Notes: generated by a model not told the origin, from the sequence alone. DNA of 64,000 nt from Blastopirellula sediminis (GCF_020966755.1 NZ_JAJKFT010000010.1:3539513-3603512), one strand, 5' to 3'; numbered from the stretch's first letter, positions 26,647 to 36,185 are shown. Made by a program: numbers and translations.

Positions 26647-27669
26647 TTACTGGCACAAGCACGACGTGCTGGCGAAGCTGATCGGCGCTGACGGCTGGAT
26701 GATCCAGATGTTGCGGAAGACGACCGGGTCGTTGTGGTCCTGCAGCTTGATCGGGCCCGGTTCGGGGCCTTCCTGTTTGCCGGCGCCGGTTTTGTTCGGG
26801 ATGTGGACGTCGCGTTGGACGGCGACTCCGTTTTGATAGACGGTCAGGCGAGCGTCGGCCACCTTCTTCCCTTCCGCGTCAAAGCGAGCCGCGGTGAAGT
26901 AGATGTCGTAAGTTTGCCACTGCAGCGGCGGGAAGCACATGTTCAGTTCCGGCGGCTTGGTGCGGTAGAGCGACGCGGCGTCATTGAACTCCGGCGTCTT
27001 GCCGAACGAATCGAGGATCTGCACTTCGTAACGCTCTTGAATGTAGACGCCGCTGTTGCCGCGAGCCTGCGAAGTTTTTTCCGGCATGAACGGCGTGCGG
27101 AATTCCAAGTGCAACTGGAAGTCTTCGACCGGGAAGGTGGTGATGGCGCCGGCTTTCAGCAGCCCTTCCGGGGTCAGCTTGCCATCTTTGAAGTACTCGG
27201 TCGACGTGCCGTCAAACAGCACGAGCGAGTCGTGCGGAGGTCGGTGCCCCAGCGTCAGGCTCTTGCGACGAACCTTCCGCAAGTTGCCGAGGTTCTGCCC
27301 TGCCCCGTTGGTGACGACGGCGTGATTCGGATCGACCGCGATCACGTAGGCGTCATGCTGAAGCAGGATCACGCCATCCTTCAACTCTCCCGTCAGTTCC
27401 AACTTGGCGCCGTTGTCCCAGCCGTTGCCTGGCAGGCCGCCCTGATACTGCAGCGCCGAGAACTTTCCTTTGCCGAGCGCCACCACTTGCAAGCCGGTCA
27501 TTTCCAGACAGCCGTTAGGAAGCTGGAGCGGACCGTAGAACTCGCCCTGGTAGTGGAAGTCGATGTCGCTGACGTTGTCGGGGTCGACGTAGACGCCTGG
27601 TCGGTCGGCGGCAAAGCTAACGGACGAAATCGCCAGGAGCAGGAAAACGGCAGTAATATTGCGAAGCAT
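26647..27669 (-). CDS. Secreted DUF1080 (3-keto-disaccharide hydrolase-type) protein
   Basis: A 340-residue exported protein with a signal peptide (1-20, cleavage after SSVSFA). The N-terminal part (about 25-145) is of unknown fold. The C-terminal part is a concanavalin/LamG-like DUF1080 domain with SLVLFDGTSTEYF, FQLHLEFRTP, GNSGVYIQERYEVQILDSFG and QWQTYDIYFTAARFD. Planctomycetes carry many such proteins, some shown in other bacteria to hydrolyse 3-keto-glycosides. Substrate is unknown here. Confidence 0.88.
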   Translation of the reverse strand: MLRNITAVFLLLAISSVSFAADRPGVYVDPDNVSDIDFHYQGEFYGPLQLPNGCLEMTGLQVVALGKGKFSALQYQGGLPGNGWDNGAKLELTGELKDGVILLQHDAYVIAVDPNHAVVTNGAGQNLGNLRKVRRKSLTLGHRPPHDSLVLFDGTSTEYFKDGKLTPEGLLKAGAITTFPVEDFQLHLEFRTPFMPEKTSQARGNSGVYIQERYEVQILDSFGKTPEFNDAASLYRTKPPELNMCFPPLQWQTYDIYFTAARFDAEGKKVADARLTVYQNGVAVQRDVHIPNKTGAGKQEGPEPGPIKLQDHNDPVVFRNIWIIQPSAPISFASTSCLCQ

Positions 27670-27818
27670 GGGGCGGGCTTAGCGATCGAGAGGAGCAGGA
27701 AGGTTAGGCAAGAAATCCTAGAATAGTCTGCTTCGTACTGTGAGCGTTTGCAAGACGATAGAGCCTGCTTGCGACAAATCGACCGAATTGCCGGCGAATC
27801 GGGGGGATCGGCGCAAAA

Positions 27819-27852
27819 AAAGAGACCGCGGCCGGGCGGCTACGGTCTCTTC
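27819..27852 (-). terminator. Intrinsic terminator of the small lipoprotein gene
   Basis: On the minus strand AAGAGACCG pairs with CGGTCTCTT around a GC-rich loop and runs directly into a seven-T stretch. It lies 33 bases past the lipoprotein stop. Confidence 0.88.
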
Positions 27853-27884
27853 GATTTTCGCAAACCGTGAGAAAGCGGCGAGGG

Positions 27885-28118
27885 TTACTCGGCCGGCTTT
27901 TCTTCGGCAGCCGGAGCTTCTTCCATCGGCTTCTCTTCCGCGGCCGGGGCAGCTTCTTCCATCGGCTTTTCTTCGGCCGGCGGAGCTTCGGTCGATTCGG
28001 CCGGCATCGTCACTTCCGGCGCTTCGGCTGGCTTTTCAACCGGCTTTTCGACCGTGCCGCCACAACCAACCAGGAAAGCGGCGCCGCAGAACATCGCGGC
28101 CGACATCCACATCTTCAT
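27885..28118 (-). CDS. Small Glu/Pro/Ala-rich lipoprotein
   Basis: A 77-residue protein with a lipoprotein signal ending in the lipobox LVGC (Cys19). After it comes a fully low-complexity tail: VEKPVEKP, then repeats of APAAEEKPMEE. No globular domain is possible. It is likely an envelope-tethered, acidic, disordered protein. The tandem tail resembles the insertion in the SecDF protein of this window. It sits between the DUF1080 gene and the SMP-30 gene, all leftward, with its own terminator. Confidence 0.8.
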   Translation of the reverse strand: MKMWMSAAMFCGAAFLVGCGGTVEKPVEKPAEAPEVTMPAESTEAPPAEEKPMEEAAPAAEEKPMEEAPAAEEKPAE

Positions 28119-28163
28119 AGCAAATTTCCCCCAAGTAATGAGAAACCAAAAACAGAGCGTGCG

Positions 28164-29078
28164 CTATTCACCAGGGAATTGGTGTCCCTTTACGCTCATT
28201 TCCACAGAGTAAAGCCCAGTGCGGGCCGTCACAAACAAAGTCTTTCCTTCAGGTCCGCCGAACGTTGCGTTCGCCGGATGTTCCGGAAATTCAATGATTC
28301 CAAGGATCTCACCTTTCGGGCTGATCACCTGCACGCCGAGTTTGGTCGTGACGTACAGGTTCCCATGCTCGTCGATGGTTAGACCGTCGCCCCCTTGATT
28401 GTCTTCGCCTTCCGGTTGGCGAAATTGGCAGAGGGCCCGTTTTTTTCCGAGTTTTCCTGGTCCAAGCACGTCGTAGGCGTACAGCTTGGTTTCCATCGAA
28501 GGAACGACGTAGAGGGTCTTTTCGTCGATCGAAAGGATCACGCCGTTGGGCGCAACGATATCGTCGATCAAGCGAGTGACGACGCCGTCAGCCGAGAGGT
28601 AATAAACCGCTTCCACCTTTTGCGGCCAGGGATCGGGCGCTCGGAAGCGAGGATCGGTAAAGTAGACGCCCCCTTGGATATCGCAGACCAAGTCGTTGGG
28701 CGCGTTGAATCGTTTTTCTTCGTACTTGCCGGCGAGGACCTGGTAATCGTCGCCGCTCAGCGAAACGCTCGCCAACTGACCGTCCATCTGACAGATGAGC
28801 AATCGTGCGCTGCGCACCATCGTACCGTTGGTGTGCCCTGCCGGTTCCAAGAAGACAGCGATCTTGCCATCTGGAGCCTGGCGATAGATGCGGTCGTTGG
28901 GAATGTCGCTGAAGTAAAGGTTCCCCGCGCTATCGGACGAGGGGCCTTCTGTGAACGCGAAATTCTTCTGCAGAGTTTTGACTTCGCCGACGGGACCGAT
29001 GCCAGGGATCGGCTCGGCGGCGTACAACGCGGCTGCCGACAGACAGAGAGCGGAAGCGGCGAGAACGGTCTTGATCAT
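28164..29078 (-). CDS. Exported SMP-30/gluconolactonase-family protein
   Basis: A 304-residue six-bladed beta-propeller with a signal peptide (MIKTVLAASALCLSAAALYA). Metal-site residues of the family can be seen: Glu in FTEGPSSD, Asn in NAPNDL and in APNGVILS, and Asp in GGDGLTI. Family members hydrolyse sugar lactones or related esters. The ATG at 29078 is chosen because the six residues before it would spoil the signal peptide. Confidence 0.88.
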   Translation of the reverse strand: MIKTVLAASALCLSAAALYAAEPIPGIGPVGEVKTLQKNFAFTEGPSSDSAGNLYFSDIPNDRIYRQAPDGKIAVFLEPAGHTNGTMVRSARLLICQMDGQLASVSLSGDDYQVLAGKYEEKRFNAPNDLVCDIQGGVYFTDPRFRAPDPWPQKVEAVYYLSADGVVTRLIDDIVAPNGVILSIDEKTLYVVPSMETKLYAYDVLGPGKLGKKRALCQFRQPEGEDNQGGDGLTIDEHGNLYVTTKLGVQVISPKGEILGIIEFPEHPANATFGGPEGKTLFVTARTGLYSVEMSVKGHQFPGE

Positions 29079-29135
29079 GGCGGGGCCTATCGTCACGGGG
29101 GCGGGTCTTTCTGTTAGTGGAACCCGTCCAGAGAG

Positions 29136-30617
29136 TTAAGTCAAATAGTGCTGACGAATTTCTCGTAAACTTCGTAGCGTTGACTTCGGACGATCCCGAC
29201 GATCGAACAAACCGGCATTCGGATAGGCGTGAGGGGTGGCGTCGGAGAACTGATTCCAGAAAATCGCCTGGGTTTGGGGGTGGGACAGGATCAGCGGGAC
29301 CAGCGACTCGACGAATTCTCGCTGGCGCCGGCGGCTGATCGGAAAAGTCGGGGTTTTGTTGTCCGAAATCTGCCGCTGGGCCCGTTTGTCGAACCGCCGG
29401 GAACTGGGGAAGGTCAGCGTGACGAAGAGCGGCAGTCCCAACATCCCCCAGTGATCCAACAGGCGAATCACCTCGAACGGATCCCGGGGGAAAACGGCGC
29501 CGTCGCAATCGTTAAAATTCAACTCGACGCCGACGCCGGTGACGCCCAGGTTCGCTCGGACGATTTCTTCGGCAAAGTGAATTGGCGACAAGTCGCGATG
29601 GGAGTGGCTCAGGTAATCTCCCCAAGGATGATCGAAGCTGACCAGTACCGGCGTCTGAGGATCGTTGCGACGCATCGTTTCGATCGAGCCGACCAGCAGG
29701 CGAAGTTGCTGCTCTTCGGTCAGGTGGAAGTCGCGCGTCGTGTTGATGCCGGACGAGCAATACCAGAGATCGATCATGCCGTTCAGATTGCGAGTCGTCG
29801 TTTCGACGTACTGCATCAGAAAGCCGAGAACGCTGGTAAAGTCGTCATCCCACAGATAGAGCCAATCGGGGACGTGCAATTCGTCGAGGTTTGCGACCGG
29901 TCCGCCGACGACGCGCAGACCTTGGCTGCGACTCCAGCGAATCCGTTCTTTCACCTTGTCGAAGTCGAATCGCCCTTCGTTCGGCTCGCAGTCTTTCCAG
30001 ACCGGGGTTACGACGGCGGTATTGAACGTGGGACGCAACAGCGCCGAGGCGTCGGCCGACGGATGCGTGTTGCGGATATTGATCCCGTACAGAAACGTTC
30101 GGTGCGGCGCATGCTCTTGGATAAAGTCGATCGCCGCATCACGATAGACGGCGGTCAGGTGGGCGAAAGCTTTTGCCGTATGGATAATGCAGTCTCGTGC
30201 GGCCTGTTGCGAAGCGGTCCCGTGATGGTCGCGAGTTGCGGCGATCGTAAACGCATCGATCGCATTGCCGAGCGCCTCGTAAAACGCTTCGGTCTGTTCG
30301 ATATCGGCGGCGTCGCAGACGGCGACCAGCGACTTCAAACGGCAGAGAACTCCGCGCGCAACTTCTAGCGCCAAGTGATACGGTTCGGTTCGGGGGCGAA
30401 GCGAACAGGTCACCAACATGTACGACCGCGATTCGTCGACGTTCCAGGGGATCCGCATCTTAACGGAGTCATCCCCTTCGAACTCAATCGACAGGATTTT
30501 GCCGTCATGTTTGACCTTCGAGCGGCGCGGAACTTGGTCGTAATCAACGACATATGCGGCGTCGTAGCGACGGGAAAGTTGATCGATCGGCGGCGCATAA
30601 AATCGCAGTGTTCCCAC
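29136..30617 (-). CDS. GH10-like protein lacking catalytic glutamates
   Basis: A 493-residue protein with an N-terminal domain of unknown type (1-170) and a C-terminal TIM barrel resembling GH10 xylanases: WKDCEPNEGRFDFDKVKERI, LRVVGG, PDWLYLWDDDF, DPQTPVLVSFD, VTGVGVELNF. Where GH10 has the acid/base WDVVNE this protein reads LWYCSSGIN. Where it has the nucleophile GLPIxITELD it reads GLPLFVTLTFPS. Both catalytic glutamates therefore appear lost. No signal peptide is evident. A TTG at 30668 would add 17 residues; the GTG at 30617 with AGAGG upstream is preferred. It may bind carbohydrate or use other chemistry. Confidence 0.8.
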   Translation of the reverse strand: MGTLRFYAPPIDQLSRRYDAAYVVDYDQVPRRSKVKHDGKILSIEFEGDDSVKMRIPWNVDESRSYMLVTCSLRPRTEPYHLALEVARGVLCRLKSLVAVCDAADIEQTEAFYEALGNAIDAFTIAATRDHHGTASQQAARDCIIHTAKAFAHLTAVYRDAAIDFIQEHAPHRTFLYGINIRNTHPSADASALLRPTFNTAVVTPVWKDCEPNEGRFDFDKVKERIRWSRSQGLRVVGGPVANLDELHVPDWLYLWDDDFTSVLGFLMQYVETTTRNLNGMIDLWYCSSGINTTRDFHLTEEQQLRLLVGSIETMRRNDPQTPVLVSFDHPWGDYLSHSHRDLSPIHFAEEIVRANLGVTGVGVELNFNDCDGAVFPRDPFEVIRLLDHWGMLGLPLFVTLTFPSSRRFDKRAQRQISDNKTPTFPISRRRQREFVESLVPLILSHPQTQAIFWNQFSDATPHAYPNAGLFDRRDRPKSTLRSLREIRQHYLT

Positions 30618-30807
30618 GGGGGGCGAACCTCTAGCAGAAGCGGTAACAGGAATAGCCGCAGGGCCCAAGTGCGTAAGCTCTCTAGTCTAATCGGTTTACG
30701 CAATTCTTGCACCTCTGCTTTTTTGGTGCGTACTAGGCAACTCTTTCGTCCGTCTGTTAAGATTGCCCGGCTTATAGGATTTTTGACTCAACGACAAGTG
30801 GTTTGCC

Positions 30808-31671
30808 ATGACTATTGACTTGCCAGTTCGGCACGGAAAAGTACGTGACATTTACGATTTGGGAGACAAGTTGCTCCTGGTCGCTTCCGATCGCACCAGT
30901 GCGTTTGACTACGTTCTCCCGTCGGCTCTGCCCGACAAAGGGCGGGTTCTGACGCAGATCAGCCGCTTCTGGTTTGAGAAGCTCGGCGTTGCGAATCATA
31001 TGATCTCGACCGACGTGGCCGATTTCGATCTCCCCGCTGGGACCGATCTGGCCTCGCTCGAAGGTCGCGCCATGCTGGTCCGCAAGACCGAAGTTGTGCC
31101 GATCGAATGCGTCGTCCGCGGCTATCTCGCCGGTTCGGGCTGGAAGGAATACGGCAAGAGCGGCACCGTTTGCGGCATCCCGTTGCCGGCCGGTCTTGAT
31201 CAGAGCGCTCAGCTGGAAACGCCGATTTTCACGCCGGCCACCAAGGAAGAGTCTGGCCACGACATCAACATCTCGTACGAGCGGATGTGCGAAATCGTCG
31301 GTGAAGAGTTGGCGTCGACGCTGCGTGACAAGAGCATCGACATCTACACTCGCGGCGCCGCCTATGCCCGCGAAAAAGGGATCATCATTGCCGACACCAA
31401 GTTCGAGTGGGGCATCATCGACGGCGAATTGCTGCTGATCGACGAAGTTCTCACCCCGGACAGCTCGCGGTTCTGGCCGGTCGATCAATACCAGGTCGGA
31501 GTCAGCCCGCCGTCGTTCGACAAGCAGATCATCCGCGACTACTTGGAAACGACCGACTGGGACAAGAACAGCGCTCCGCCCGAGTTGCCGGCCGAAATCG
31601 TCAGCCGAACCCGTGCGAAGTACATCGAAGCGTACGAAGAGCTGACCGAAAAATCGTTCCCCTGGAAGTAA
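30808..31671 (+). CDS. purC: Phosphoribosylaminoimidazole-succinocarboxamide (SAICAR) synthase
   Basis: Joins aspartate to CAIR in purine synthesis. The 287-residue protein has [61 protein letters not shown] and the late YLE..DWDK region. Length is that of the longer, single-domain bacterial/yeast-type enzyme. No other pur gene is in the window. A terminator hairpin follows. Confidence 0.96.
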   Translation: MTIDLPVRHGKVRDIYDLGDKLLLVASDRTSAFDYVLPSALPDKGRVLTQISRFWFEKLGVANHMISTDVADFDLPAGTDLASLEGRAMLVRKTEVVPIECVVRGYLAGSGWKEYGKSGTVCGIPLPAGLDQSAQLETPIFTPATKEESGHDINISYERMCEIVGEELASTLRDKSIDIYTRGAAYAREKGIIIADTKFEWGIIDGELLLIDEVLTPDSSRFWPVDQYQVGVSPPSFDKQIIRDYLETTDWDKNSAPPELPAEIVSRTRAKYIEAYEELTEKSFPWK

Positions 31672-31695
31672 CCTGCGGGAAGCGAAACGAAACGG

Positions 31696-31735
31696 AAAAG
31701 GCGCCGCAGCGAGTTATCGCGCAGCGCCTTTTTTT
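31696..31735. terminator. Intrinsic terminator after purC
   Basis: AAAAGGCGC (31696-31704) pairs with GCGCCTTTT (from 31724), with an inner GCGA/TCGC stem and a seven-T run. The left A-run lets it work for the converging lipoprotein gene as well. Confidence 0.85.
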
Positions 31736-31760
31736 GTGAGTCTTGGTTGGATCGCAGATC

Positions 31761-33620
31761 CTACTCCGGCTTTTCTTCCTCGGACTTCGGTTCCTCCGGT
31801 TTGGGCTGATCGCCCTTTTCCGCATCCGGTTCTTCGGCCTTGGGTTCTTCAGCCTTCGGCTCTTCCGTTTTCGCCGGCGGGATCAGGCGTTCCGCCAGTA
31901 GGGTATTGCCGCGGCGCTGCGGCGACGCGATGTCGTCAATGTAGGTGAGCCAATCGACGGCAGTCTTGAACGCCGCAGATTTTTCTTCGGCAGTCACCTT
32001 CGCTCCGTCGGCATTGCCGACGTTCGCCCGGGCAAGTCCGTAGCGAGCTTGCGACGCGAACGGAACCTGCGGAAACTCCTTGAGCGTGCGGACCTCGAAG
32101 TAATCGATCGCTGACGGATACTGACGACTGTCGAGGGCGATCTGTCCCAGTTGGTAGCTGGCGATCATTTTGATCGTTTTTGCGTTGGCGACCATCGCTT
32201 CGACGAAGAATCGTTGTTGCTCTTGATCTCGGGGAAGACGAAGCCCCTGCTCTTCCAGAACCATAACCTGTTCGCGGAAGTTGAGCTTCTGCATTTGCAG
32301 GTCGAAGCTGCGAGCGAAGAGGTACATCTTGCGAGCGCCCGGACGCTGGATTTCGTTATCAAAGCGGCCCATCAGATGGAGCAAACGACCGATCGCCAGG
32401 GGCGAGCTTTGGTCATACATCTGGCGTTCCATGTAAAACTGCTGGGCCAGCGAAGGTTGCGCGGCGCCGGCGGTCGGCTGATCGCGAAGTCGCAAGCGAA
32501 GTCCATCTTCGGCCAAGATCGGCACATCCCACAGTCGGACTTTGGCGAGGCCGGCGCTCTTGAGCGTTTCGGCCTGCTTGGATGGTTCGACCGCCAGGCG
32601 CAAACGAAGTTTGCCGGTCAGTTGCGATTCGAGGAGAGACGAAGATTGCAGCAGCGCCGTGCTGCAGGCGTCAATCAGGCCGGTTGCGTTCTGGAAGCTC
32701 TTCGCGTCGTACGGATAGGCGTACTTCGACGACGACATTCCCTTGACGACGCCATCGCCTTGGCTCGCTTCGGCGAGCGTGGCGATTCCTTCGCCGGTCG
32801 TCAGCGGAAGGCCGTACGCCGCGTCGAAGAGGAAAATCTGGCCGCCGATTTCGACGCCAACCACATCGGCGGCCGGTTTGCCGTCGGCGCCGGTCAGTTC
32901 CAGCGCGAAGGCGTTCAGGCCTTGCTGCCGCGCCATGTTGCTGAAGATGCGAGCACGTTCAACCGAATCGCCGTAGCCAATCTGCAGCGATTCCCACGGT
33001 TCGCGGGCGGTACCAGGGGCGAATTGGCTCGCTTCGCTCCGAAGCTGAATGTTGCGGACGGTCCAGTCGAACAGCAGATACGCGGTTCGCAAATCGTCGC
33101 GTTGACTGCTGGTCGTTAGATTCGGCTGCGACTTGATCCAAGCAGCCAGGTCGGTCGGCAGGTCGGCGTTTTCGCGAATGTAGCTGGAGAGCGAAAAGGC
33201 CCAGACGCACCCTTCGATGTAGTCGAAATCGCTGCCGCGGAAGGTGCCGGGATACTTCGGATCGCGGAAGTAGGAGGTCGCCAGGTTATCCATTCGCGAC
33301 ATTTTGCGAACCTCTTCCGGCAACGTTTCGACCAGTGGATCGGTTTTCCAGTTGGGATCAAGCTTCCGATTGTGGAGCCAGCGATTGAGCGTTTGCAGCA
33401 CTTCGCGCTGAACGACTTCGGCGTTGAACTGATCGAGGTCTTCCAACAGCACCAGCGCCTGTTGCAGCATGTCGGCCTGCGCGTCGCTCGACGCTTGTTT
33501 CGCGGCAGCCGTCATCGCAGCGGCGGGTTTATCGCTTGGCTTTGATTTCGGTTTCGAGCCGCCGCAACCCAAGACGAGCGAAGTGAGCGTCAGCAGCGCG
33601 AGAAGAGAGGAAAATCGCAT
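31761..33620 (-). CDS. Lipoprotein with degenerate transglutaminase-like core
   Basis: A 619-residue lipoprotein with lipobox VLGC (Cys19). The middle contains a transglutaminase-like pattern, GYGDSVERARIFSNMARQQG followed by VVGVEIGGQIFLFDAAYG. The family cysteine reads Ser and the histidine of the HAWVEV block is not found, so peptidase or transfer activity is unlikely. The C-terminal part has TPR-like helices (IDYFEVRTLKEFPQVPFASQARYGLA). It ends in an acidic low-complexity tail of EEPKAEEP repeats. It is 17 bases downstream of kdsA on the same strand, so the two may share a message. Role unknown. Confidence 0.8.
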   Translation of the reverse strand: MRFSSLLALLTLTSLVLGCGGSKPKSKPSDKPAAAMTAAAKQASSDAQADMLQQALVLLEDLDQFNAEVVQREVLQTLNRWLHNRKLDPNWKTDPLVETLPEEVRKMSRMDNLATSYFRDPKYPGTFRGSDFDYIEGCVWAFSLSSYIRENADLPTDLAAWIKSQPNLTTSSQRDDLRTAYLLFDWTVRNIQLRSEASQFAPGTAREPWESLQIGYGDSVERARIFSNMARQQGLNAFALELTGADGKPAADVVGVEIGGQIFLFDAAYGLPLTTGEGIATLAEASQGDGVVKGMSSSKYAYPYDAKSFQNATGLIDACSTALLQSSSLLESQLTGKLRLRLAVEPSKQAETLKSAGLAKVRLWDVPILAEDGLRLRLRDQPTAGAAQPSLAQQFYMERQMYDQSSPLAIGRLLHLMGRFDNEIQRPGARKMYLFARSFDLQMQKLNFREQVMVLEEQGLRLPRDQEQQRFFVEAMVANAKTIKMIASYQLGQIALDSRQYPSAIDYFEVRTLKEFPQVPFASQARYGLARANVGNADGAKVTAEEKSAAFKTAVDWLTYIDDIASPQRRGNTLLAERLIPPAKTEEPKAEEPKAEEPDAEKGDQPKPEEPKSEEEKPE

Positions 33621-33637
33621 GGTTGTCGGATCGTAGT

Positions 33638-34465
33638 CTATTGGTTTTGAGAGACAGCTTCGCGAACCGCGAGAACCTGCCGGAGGAGTTTTTCCGCCTC
33701 ATCGAGCGGAACCATGTTCGGGCCGTCGCTGGGGGATTTGTCAGGATCAGGATGAGTTTCAAAAAAGAGGCCGTCGATGCCGACCGCTGCGGCGGCTCGG
33801 GCCATGGGAGGAACCATCGCTCGATTGCCGCCGGTCGCTGCGCCCAGACCGCCAGGTTCCTGAACGCTGTGGGTCGCGTCGTAAATCACCGGAACGCCGA
33901 GGGCCGACATTTCGAGGAGAGCCCGCATGTCGTTGACCAACCGGCCGTAACCGAAGAAGGTTCCCCGCTCGGTCAGCATGACGTTCGGGTTACCCGCTTC
34001 TTTCAGCTTGGAGACGACGTGCCGCATGTCCCAGGGGGCCATGAACTGCCCTTTTTTTACGTTAACCGCTTTGCCGGTGTTCGCCGCGGCCAGCAGTAGA
34101 TCGGTCTGGCGAGCGAGAAACGCGGGGATCTGCAACAGATCGCAGACCTCAGCGACTTTCGCCGCTTGATGCGTCTCGTGGATGTCGGTGGTCGTCGGGA
34201 CGTCAAAACGGCGGCGAACTTCGTCGAGAACGCGCAGTCCCTCGTCGATGCCGAGGCCGCGGAAGGCGCTGCCGCTGGTCCGATTCGCCTTGTCGAATGA
34301 TCCCTTGAAGACCAACTGGATCGGCAGACGCGAGGCGAACTCGCTCAAACGCTCTGCGATCGACAGGGTAAGGTCGAGGTTCTCGATCACGCAAGGTCCG
34401 GCGACCACCAGCAAAGGTTGACCGTCGCCGCACGTAAGATTGTTGATTTTGGCCGTTCCGCCCAC
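33638..34465 (-). CDS. kdsA: 3-deoxy-8-phosphooctulonate (Kdo-8-phosphate) synthase
   Basis: Condenses phosphoenolpyruvate and arabinose 5-phosphate to Kdo 8-phosphate for lipopolysaccharide. The 275-residue protein has [66 protein letters not shown] and [13 protein letters not shown]. Cys25 in the GPC motif marks the metal-dependent class of the enzyme. The start is a GTG at 34465 with AAGGAG six bases upstream. Its presence supports Kdo synthesis and an outer membrane. Confidence 0.96.
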   Translation of the reverse strand: MGGTAKINNLTCGDGQPLLVVAGPCVIENLDLTLSIAERLSEFASRLPIQLVFKGSFDKANRTSGSAFRGLGIDEGLRVLDEVRRRFDVPTTTDIHETHQAAKVAEVCDLLQIPAFLARQTDLLLAAANTGKAVNVKKGQFMAPWDMRHVVSKLKEAGNPNVMLTERGTFFGYGRLVNDMRALLEMSALGVPVIYDATHSVQEPGGLGAATGGNRAMVPPMARAAAAVGIDGLFFETHPDPDKSPSDGPNMVPLDEAEKLLRQVLAVREAVSQNQ

Positions 34466-34534
34466 GCTCGCTCCTTCGGGGTTTGTTTCAGTTTGATTCT
34501 ACTTGGAACGCTTGACCAGGGCCGCGCGAGAACT

Positions 34535-35482
34535 TCATAAAACCGCGCCATCCTCCGCTAATTGGCGGTGATTTTCGGCAAATTCTCGTGGAACCAGGCA
34601 GCGAAAACGAGCCGGCGCGACCTCGATCTCGACCGGCAGCGGGCCGCCGGGATCGCCGTCGGTTTGAAAGCGAACGTCAACCGAGTCGCTGGTGATCTGG
34701 ATTCGTCGACAGCGGCGATAGGTTACATCGCGGCGAGCGTCCAATCCGCCGCGAATGATGGAGTAAAGATAACCGATTCCGGGCGCCAGGCCTCCCTGCG
34801 GCAAGATGCAAAGATCGAGCAGTCCGTCCCAGGGAACCGCTTGCGGGGCGAAGCTCATGCCCCATGCGTAGCGCGGCACGTTGACGACAAAGGCCCATTT
34901 GCCGGCGAGTTGCTCAATCTCGCCTGATTCGTTCTCCAATTCCAACTGCAAGTTGGGAAATGGATAGCTCCAGGTCGTCTGCAAAATCGGGCCGAAATAG
35001 GCCGATTGCGTCATGTGACCCTTGCGATGCGCGGCAACTTGGTGGACCACTTCGGCGTCATACCCGATCCCCGCCATCAGCAGAAAAATACGGCCATTGG
35101 CGGTCGCGGCGTCCATCGGACAGATCATCGCACGCGACAGAAACTCGACGAACGCCTCGGTCGAATTGTTGATCCCGAGGTATTTTCCGTAAACGTTTTC
35201 AGTGCCGGTTGGAAAGATCGCCAGCGGAACTTCCGCCCCGATTCGTGCGACCGCCGCTGCGGCTGTTCCATCTCCCCCAGCCGAAATCACCAATTGCACT
35301 GACGGATCGACCATCGTTTCCAGGTCGGTCAGCTTCGTGGCGGAGATCACTTCATGTCCGAGCCGGCGAAGACGGGCTTCCAGTCGATCGATCTTGTCGT
35401 GTCGATGGAGCGGGCCGGCAATCGGATTGTAGAAGAGGACGATCTTCCCCGGCTCGCTGGCTGGAAATGGCTGGAAGTTCAC
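34535..35482 (-). CDS. Diacylglycerol-kinase-like lipid kinase
   Basis: A 315-residue protein of the DAGK/sphingosine-kinase/YegS superfamily: nucleotide loop FYNPIAGPLHRHDKID, catalytic glycine-rich VISAGGDGTAAAAV, FPTGTENVYGKYLGI and a C-terminal beta-sandwich domain. Such enzymes phosphorylate diacylglycerol or related lipids. The exact lipid is unknown. GTG start at 35482. Upstream is a 700-base region without genes. Confidence 0.87.
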   Translation of the reverse strand: MNFQPFPASEPGKIVLFYNPIAGPLHRHDKIDRLEARLRRLGHEVISATKLTDLETMVDPSVQLVISAGGDGTAAAAVARIGAEVPLAIFPTGTENVYGKYLGINNSTEAFVEFLSRAMICPMDAATANGRIFLLMAGIGYDAEVVHQVAAHRKGHMTQSAYFGPILQTTWSYPFPNLQLELENESGEIEQLAGKWAFVVNVPRYAWGMSFAPQAVPWDGLLDLCILPQGGLAPGIGYLYSIIRGGLDARRDVTYRRCRRIQITSDSVDVRFQTDGDPGGPLPVEIEVAPARFRCLVPREFAENHRQLAEDGAVL

Positions 35483-35860
35483 GGAGCTTACTGCGGGAGA
35501 GAGGCTGGAAACAAAGATGCTCCATCGTATCGATTGGCCAGGATAGAGACAGGCGAATTTCGTGGAGGTTTGCTGTTTCAGATTGAGACTTCCGGCCCGG
35601 CCATTTTGGGTGGCTGATCGCGGATTCTCATTTTTAAACAGTTATTCATCTGTGTAACTTGTTTAGTAGAAAAGTGTTGCAGATTTCGTTGCCTCAACAT
35701 GGTTATGCAGGAAGTGCTAAAATCCACCGTTTTGGGTGGAGTGTTTGATTCGCATGTAGCAACATCCAACGATCTATTTCGCGTCTCAGATTGAGAATGT
35801 TGATTTTGCGTTTCTGGAAAAATTTTAAGTGCTGTATTTCATTGTGGTTGCGCAATTTTA
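35483..35860. other. AT-rich gene-free region
   Basis: No open frame here looks coding. From about 35620 to 35840 the base composition is clearly richer in A and T than the neighbourhood. Two short words recur: TTTTGGGTGG (about 35600 and 35730) and TCAGATTGAGA (about 35577 and 35787). A small TCCACC..GGGTGGA hairpin sits near 35725. This may be a promoter region for the structured RNA or tRNA that follows. Confidence 0.4.
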
Positions 35861-35884
35861 TGGGGCTCCTTTGTTGGGTTTGGT

Positions 35885-36093
35885 CCGGCGGTTGCTTCTA
35901 GGGTCGATCGCCATCTCCTCGGAGGAGGTGGCAAGCTGGCCCGTGGGGCCGCTGTCGTTCTGCACTGGGTGGTTTGCCTTGCCCCTGACGATCCAGTGTG
36001 CTGACACGTGTTGGCGCGGCAGTTGGCCCCAGTTTTTATTTCTTGGCCAAATTGCCGGGGCTCTTCTCGGCGAAAAAGAAGTTTTTCTGCCCC
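35885..36093 (+). ncRNA. Candidate structured RNA upstream of tRNA-Thr
   Basis: Back-to-back complementary segments with no credible frame: GCCATCTCCT/AGGAGGTGGC (about 35910-35932), GGCCC/GGGCC (about 35938-35950), CACTGG/CCAGTG (35963-35998), CGGCAgTTGGCC/GGCCAAatTGCCG (36017-36057), and GGGGC/GCCCC (36057-36093) with an inner GAAAAA/TTTTTC hairpin. A nine-base long-range pair, CCGGCGGTT (35885-35893) with AATTGCCGG (36050-36058), together with CGCCA/TGGCG (35909-35913, 36012-36016), would instead give one long rod of about 175 bases, as in 6S-type RNAs. I cannot assign a family. The strand is assumed from the tRNA downstream. Confidence 0.4.
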
Positions 36094-36185
36094 GCGAACC
36101 TTTCTTGGCACGAAAAATTCTTCTAATAGGCATCCCCCCTTCACGAATCGTGCCGGTTGTGGCACTATAAGTCGTTTCCGGCATT

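Noticed and set aside
35829-36170. A 113-codon hydrophobic plus-strand open frame before tRNA-Thr
   Set aside because: No ribosome-binding site or family pattern; the same bases form consecutive complementary stems, so an RNA is likelier.
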